Positions 5,215 to 7,285 of a stretch of DNA of 7,285 bases are shown piece by piece. How positions within the stretch are numbered: the first letter of the stretch is position 1; each line of letters starts with the position of its first letter. The translations under genes were made by a program, and so were the position numbers. The notes under the pieces are model-generated. The model ran no database searches. It was not told the origin of the DNA and worked only from the letters and a program-made list of their open reading frames with translations. The stretch comes from CAZLBV01 sp964557845 (GTDB lineage Bacteria; Acidobacteriota; Aminicenantia; Aminicenantales; Aminicenantaceae), in NCBI GenBank assembly GCA_964557845.1, contig CAZLBV010000103.1, forward strand, positions 1 through 7,285, read 5' to 3'.

Positions 5215-6540
5215 ATGGATCAGAAACAAAGAAAAGAAAGTTTACTAACCACCTGGAAAGAAATATCATCTTATCTTTGTTGTAATGAAAAAACAGCTCA
5301 AAGATGGGAAATTAAATATGGCTTACCTGTCAGGCGGCCTCCCGGGCTGGGAAAATCAAGGGTTCACGCATATAAAGAAGAGCTGGATGAGTGGTTAAGA
5401 GGGCATCCATATGAAAAGTCTCTAAATAAGAGTCAAAAAAATGCCAAGATTAAATGGCAAAAGGCTATCACTTATATATTTGTGCCCATTATTTTGGTGA
5501 TTATGATTTTTTTGTTTTTTATAAAAAATCAAAAAACAAATAGCCCTGCTGATTTTAGGATCGATGGTTCCTCTCTTATAATTTTAGATAAAAAAGGCAG
5601 GGAATTATGGCGATTTGATACGGAATTGAAAAATCTTATTGATGAGAAAAATTACAGAATACATTTTCAAATCAAGCAATTAGATGAAATAAATGGCAGC
5701 TATAATTTTCCATATCTTATTATTAAAGATATAAATTCGGACGATCAAAAGGAAGTAATTTTTAATGCCATAACAAATGATCAGTTTAGATCAAGAAAAT
5801 TGTATTGCTTTAGTAATCAAGGGGAAGAATTGTGGTCATTCCGCGCTGGTAGGGAAATCAAGTTTGGATCAACTACTTTTTCTCCTGATTTTTGGATAAA
5901 GGGCTTTTTGGCAGAAGATCTGGATGGAGATGGGCAGGATGAGATTTTTATTATTTGTAATAATCGGTATTATGCGCCCACTCAATTTGTTGTTCTCGAT
6001 TCAGTAGGCGATTCGATAGGAACATACTGGAATTTCGGGAGATTGGTAGATGTTAATTTCACAGATATAAATAATGATAGCCAGCGAGAAATCTTACTTT
6101 GTGGAACAAATAATGAATTCGAAAGCCCCTGTGTTATAGTTTTTGGACTAAATTCTATAAAAGGGGGCTCACCAGGAAAATCAACGAATTCTTGGCAGGA
6201 CATAGAAAAAGGCACAGAGAAATACTATCTCATTTTTCCCAGAACTGATGCGGATAGATTTTATTTTGCCAATGACGGCTTTAAGACCATCGATAATTTA
6301 AGTAATAATCGTTTAGCCGTGTGCACTATCAACAGCAATATAAGCTACGAATTAGACTATAAATTAATGCTATTAGATATCCGTATAAGCCATTCGTTTA
6401 AGGAGCTTTATAACAGCGCGATAAATGAAGGCATTATATCCACTGATATTGATGATCAAATAAAAAAATTAGCAGAGAATATTCTTTATTTTAACGGGGA
6501 AAAGTGGACAGCTGCACCCGCAATGTCCAATTCCTGGTAA
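5215..6540 (+). CDS. membrane-anchored HTH protein with VCBS/FG-GAP repeat ectodomain
   Basis: This 441-aa protein has three parts. Residues 12-62 are an N-terminal winged-HTH of MerR/excisionase type: 'TTWKEISSYLCCNEKTAQRW' (12-31), then a 'GLPVRR..GLGKSRVHAYK' wing and 'EELDEWL'. A single hydrophobic segment follows at 84-104 ('AITYIFVPIILVIMIFLFF'), with lysines before and after it. The C-terminal 330 residues carry calcium-loop motifs DINSDDQKEVIF (172-183), DLDGDGQDEIFI (235-246) and DINNDSQREILL (284-295). Interleaved are 'LDKKGRELWRF' and 'FSNQGEELWSF' strands, suggesting an incomplete beta-propeller. The layout matches one-component membrane regulators such as ToxR/CadC in principle: cytoplasmic DNA binding and an external sensor. 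The ligand and target genes are unknown. ATG at 5215 is the only option, because TAA (5212-5214) precedes it directly in frame; no Shine-Dalgarno sequence is visible. The gene is notably AT-rich compared with the genes at the window ends. Confidence 0.8.
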   Translation: MDQKQRKESLLTTWKEISSYLCCNEKTAQRWEIKYGLPVRRPPGLGKSRVHAYKEELDEWLRGHPYEKSLNKSQKNAKIKWQKAITYIFVPIILVIMIFLFFIKNQKTNSPADFRIDGSSLIILDKKGRELWRFDTELKNLIDEKNYRIHFQIKQLDEINGSYNFPYLIIKDINSDDQKEVIFNAITNDQFRSRKLYCFSNQGEELWSFRAGREIKFGSTTFSPDFWIKGFLAEDLDGDGQDEIFIICNNRYYAPTQFVVLDSVGDSIGTYWNFGRLVDVNFTDINNDSQREILLCGTNNEFESPCVIVFGLNSIKGGSPGKSTNSWQDIEKGTEKYYLIFPRTDADRFYFANDGFKTIDNLSNNRLAVCTINSNISYELDYKLMLLDIRISHSFKELYNSAINEGIISTDIDDQIKKLAENILYFNGEKWTAAPAMSNSW

Positions 6541-6584
6541 GCCTTTCAGATTTGATCTTTGGCTGTTTGATTGGGCCGTTCAAA

Positions 6585-6859
6585 CTTGGAAGAGCTATCA
6601 TCTAGAAATTAAATACATTAGAAATATCGCTTCAGGGGGAGGGAATTCTTAAACGAGATTTTTGGCAAGGGAAATTAGGTTTTAAGAGTTTTCTATAGAG
6701 TTGCAAGTTTTCGTTTTCTAGAAAATGTACTCCAAAATATTTCTGTCAGATTTTTTTCGTTTGAATCGATTTTTAGGACTAAAAATCCAATCTAAACAAT
6801 GTGCTCCAGGGAGAGACATTTTTTATTTTGTTTAATATTAACAATTTAGGTCAGCCAAG
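6585..6859 (+). repeat. dispersed intergenic element, copy 4 (full length, 275 bp)
   Basis: It starts CTTGGAAGAGCTATCATC (6585) and ends TAGGTCAGCCAAG (6847-6859); the termini are inverted at 10 of 13 positions. It has ATATCGCTTCAGGGGGAGGG (6625-6644) and a left hairpin in which CTTAAA (6648-6653) pairs with TTTAAG (6681-6686). A right hairpin (6759-6797) and a second block, CCAGGGAGAGAC, near 6808 follow. It nearly fills the gap between the convergent 3' ends of the HTH/VCBS and alr-like genes. No target-site duplication is evident. Confidence 0.8.
6759..6797 (+). other. right-hand hairpin of repeat copy 4
   Basis: GATTTTTA (6768-6775) pairs perfectly with TAAAAATC (6780-6787) around a GGAC loop. 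Outer arms GTTTGA (6759-6764) and TCTAAAC (6791-6797) pair with one bulged T. The sequence differs from the copy 3 hairpin at several sites, but an 8-bp inner stem and an outer stem are both retained. Confidence 0.6.
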
Positions 6860-6901
6860 GCAAAGGCGCAAGAGCATGCGAATGCGGGCTGCGGCGGCTT
6901 T

Positions 6902-7285
6902 TTAATGCATCATCCGCCGTGGTATAGTCGGATTCAACCGGATCAGGACCTTGTAATTGGAGATCCCGGCCCATGCGGCCAGATCATCTGCTGTGATGCT
7001 CTCGCTGCCTTGAGTGCCGATCAGTATGACTTGGTCAGAGGGGGCAACGGGTGAATCTGAGGTTAACCTCGCCTCCATATGATTGGCGGTGATCGTATCC
7101 AGGATTGGATAGCGTTTCCCGCGGATGAGAACTTGAGCTTTCCCGGATACGGATACAGGATAGCCGGATGAATACCCTACAGGGATCACAGCGATCTTTT
7201 CCCTCTGTTTGGGCTTATACTCTCTTAGGTAAGAGACCGATTCCCCGCGTTCGACCGTCTTTACATCCACCACCCGGGATTTAAA
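6902..7285 (-). CDS. alr: alanine racemase-like protein, C-terminal part (runs off the right edge)
   Basis: The last 127 residues of a fold-type III PLP racemase are visible. The gene begins beyond 7285, because the frame is open to the edge and reads 'FKSRVVDVKTVERGESVSY' with no real start. Alanine racemase converts L- to D-alanine for peptidoglycan. The 'SVSYLREY' motif holds the tyrosine equivalent to the catalytic Tyr265 of the Geobacillus enzyme. 'IPVGYSSGYPV' corresponds to its IPIGYADGW, and 'ITADDLAAWAGISNYKVL' with terminal 'PRR' fits the family end. However, the usual CMDQ motif reads TANH (residues 66-69 of the visible part), and the family's GYADG is GYSSG. It may be a diverged racemase with altered specificity or a non-catalytic homologue. 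The PLP-lysine domain lies outside the window. The gene ends at 6902, 42 bp from repeat copy 4, and I found no clear terminator. Confidence 0.8.
   Translation of the reverse strand, partial: FKSRVVDVKTVERGESVSYLREYKPKQREKIAVIPVGYSSGYPVSVSGKAQVLIRGKRYPILDTITANHMEARLTSDSPVAPSDQVILIGTQGSESITADDLAAWAGISNYKVLIRLNPTIPRRMMH

Noticed and set aside
6860..6905. Terminator for the alr-like gene in the GC-rich stretch after its stop codon
   Set aside because: I could only form short 4-bp arms (GCAT/ATGC), with no T-tract in the correct orientation.

Overview
The window is bacterial. Its genes are: a TPR protein, an AAA+ ATPase of the fused-nuclease-domain type, a hicBA toxin-antitoxin operon, a secreted family 3 glycosidase (NagZ-like), a membrane-anchored HTH protein with VCBS/FG-GAP repeats, and the C-terminal part of an alanine racemase-like protein. 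The HTH protein pairs a 'WKEIssYL..TAQRWE' DNA-binding domain with a DxDGDGxxEI ectodomain. I associate that type with Acidobacteriota, especially Aminicenantes-like lineages. This assignment is inference from protein style and was not tested by a search. The end genes look GC-richer than the middle, which is AT-rich and repeat-laden.

Layout. Bases 1-180 hold a probable terminator of an upstream gene and the leader of the TPR gene (180-1043, +). A strong sigma70-type promoter (1117-1145) lies directly before the ATPase gene (1154-2350, +) and predicts a leaderless mRNA. A hicB-hicA operon follows on the minus strand (3020-2671). Its hicA is only 46 codons and has the core of the toxin fold deleted in frame. 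The GH3 gene (4572-3394, -) and the HTH/VCBS gene (5215-6540, +) diverge from a shared intergenic region, and each has a recognisable promoter. The window closes with the alr-like gene (minus strand, running off the right edge).

The most striking structure is non-coding. Each of the four gene gaps downstream of 2350 contains one copy of the same dispersed element, always in the same orientation: 2448-2612, 3219-3375, 4793-5064 and 6585-6859. The two full-length copies are about 272-275 bp. They are bounded by short terminal inverted repeats (CTTGGCTGACCTA type) and contain two related hairpins plus a repeated 'ATCGC..CAGGG..AGG' block. The two copies flanking hicBA keep only the left half and are preceded by small GATTCTA arrays. 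The element looks like a MITE-like or REP-like non-autonomous repeat, or a family of structured intergenic RNAs. I do not recognise it as a named family.

The genes do not form one pathway. The GH3 enzyme (cell-wall aminosugar recycling or hydrolysis) and the alanine racemase-like protein both touch peptidoglycan metabolism, but they are separated by other genes. The hicBA operon, the ATPase and the repeats look like accessory DNA accumulated between housekeeping genes.
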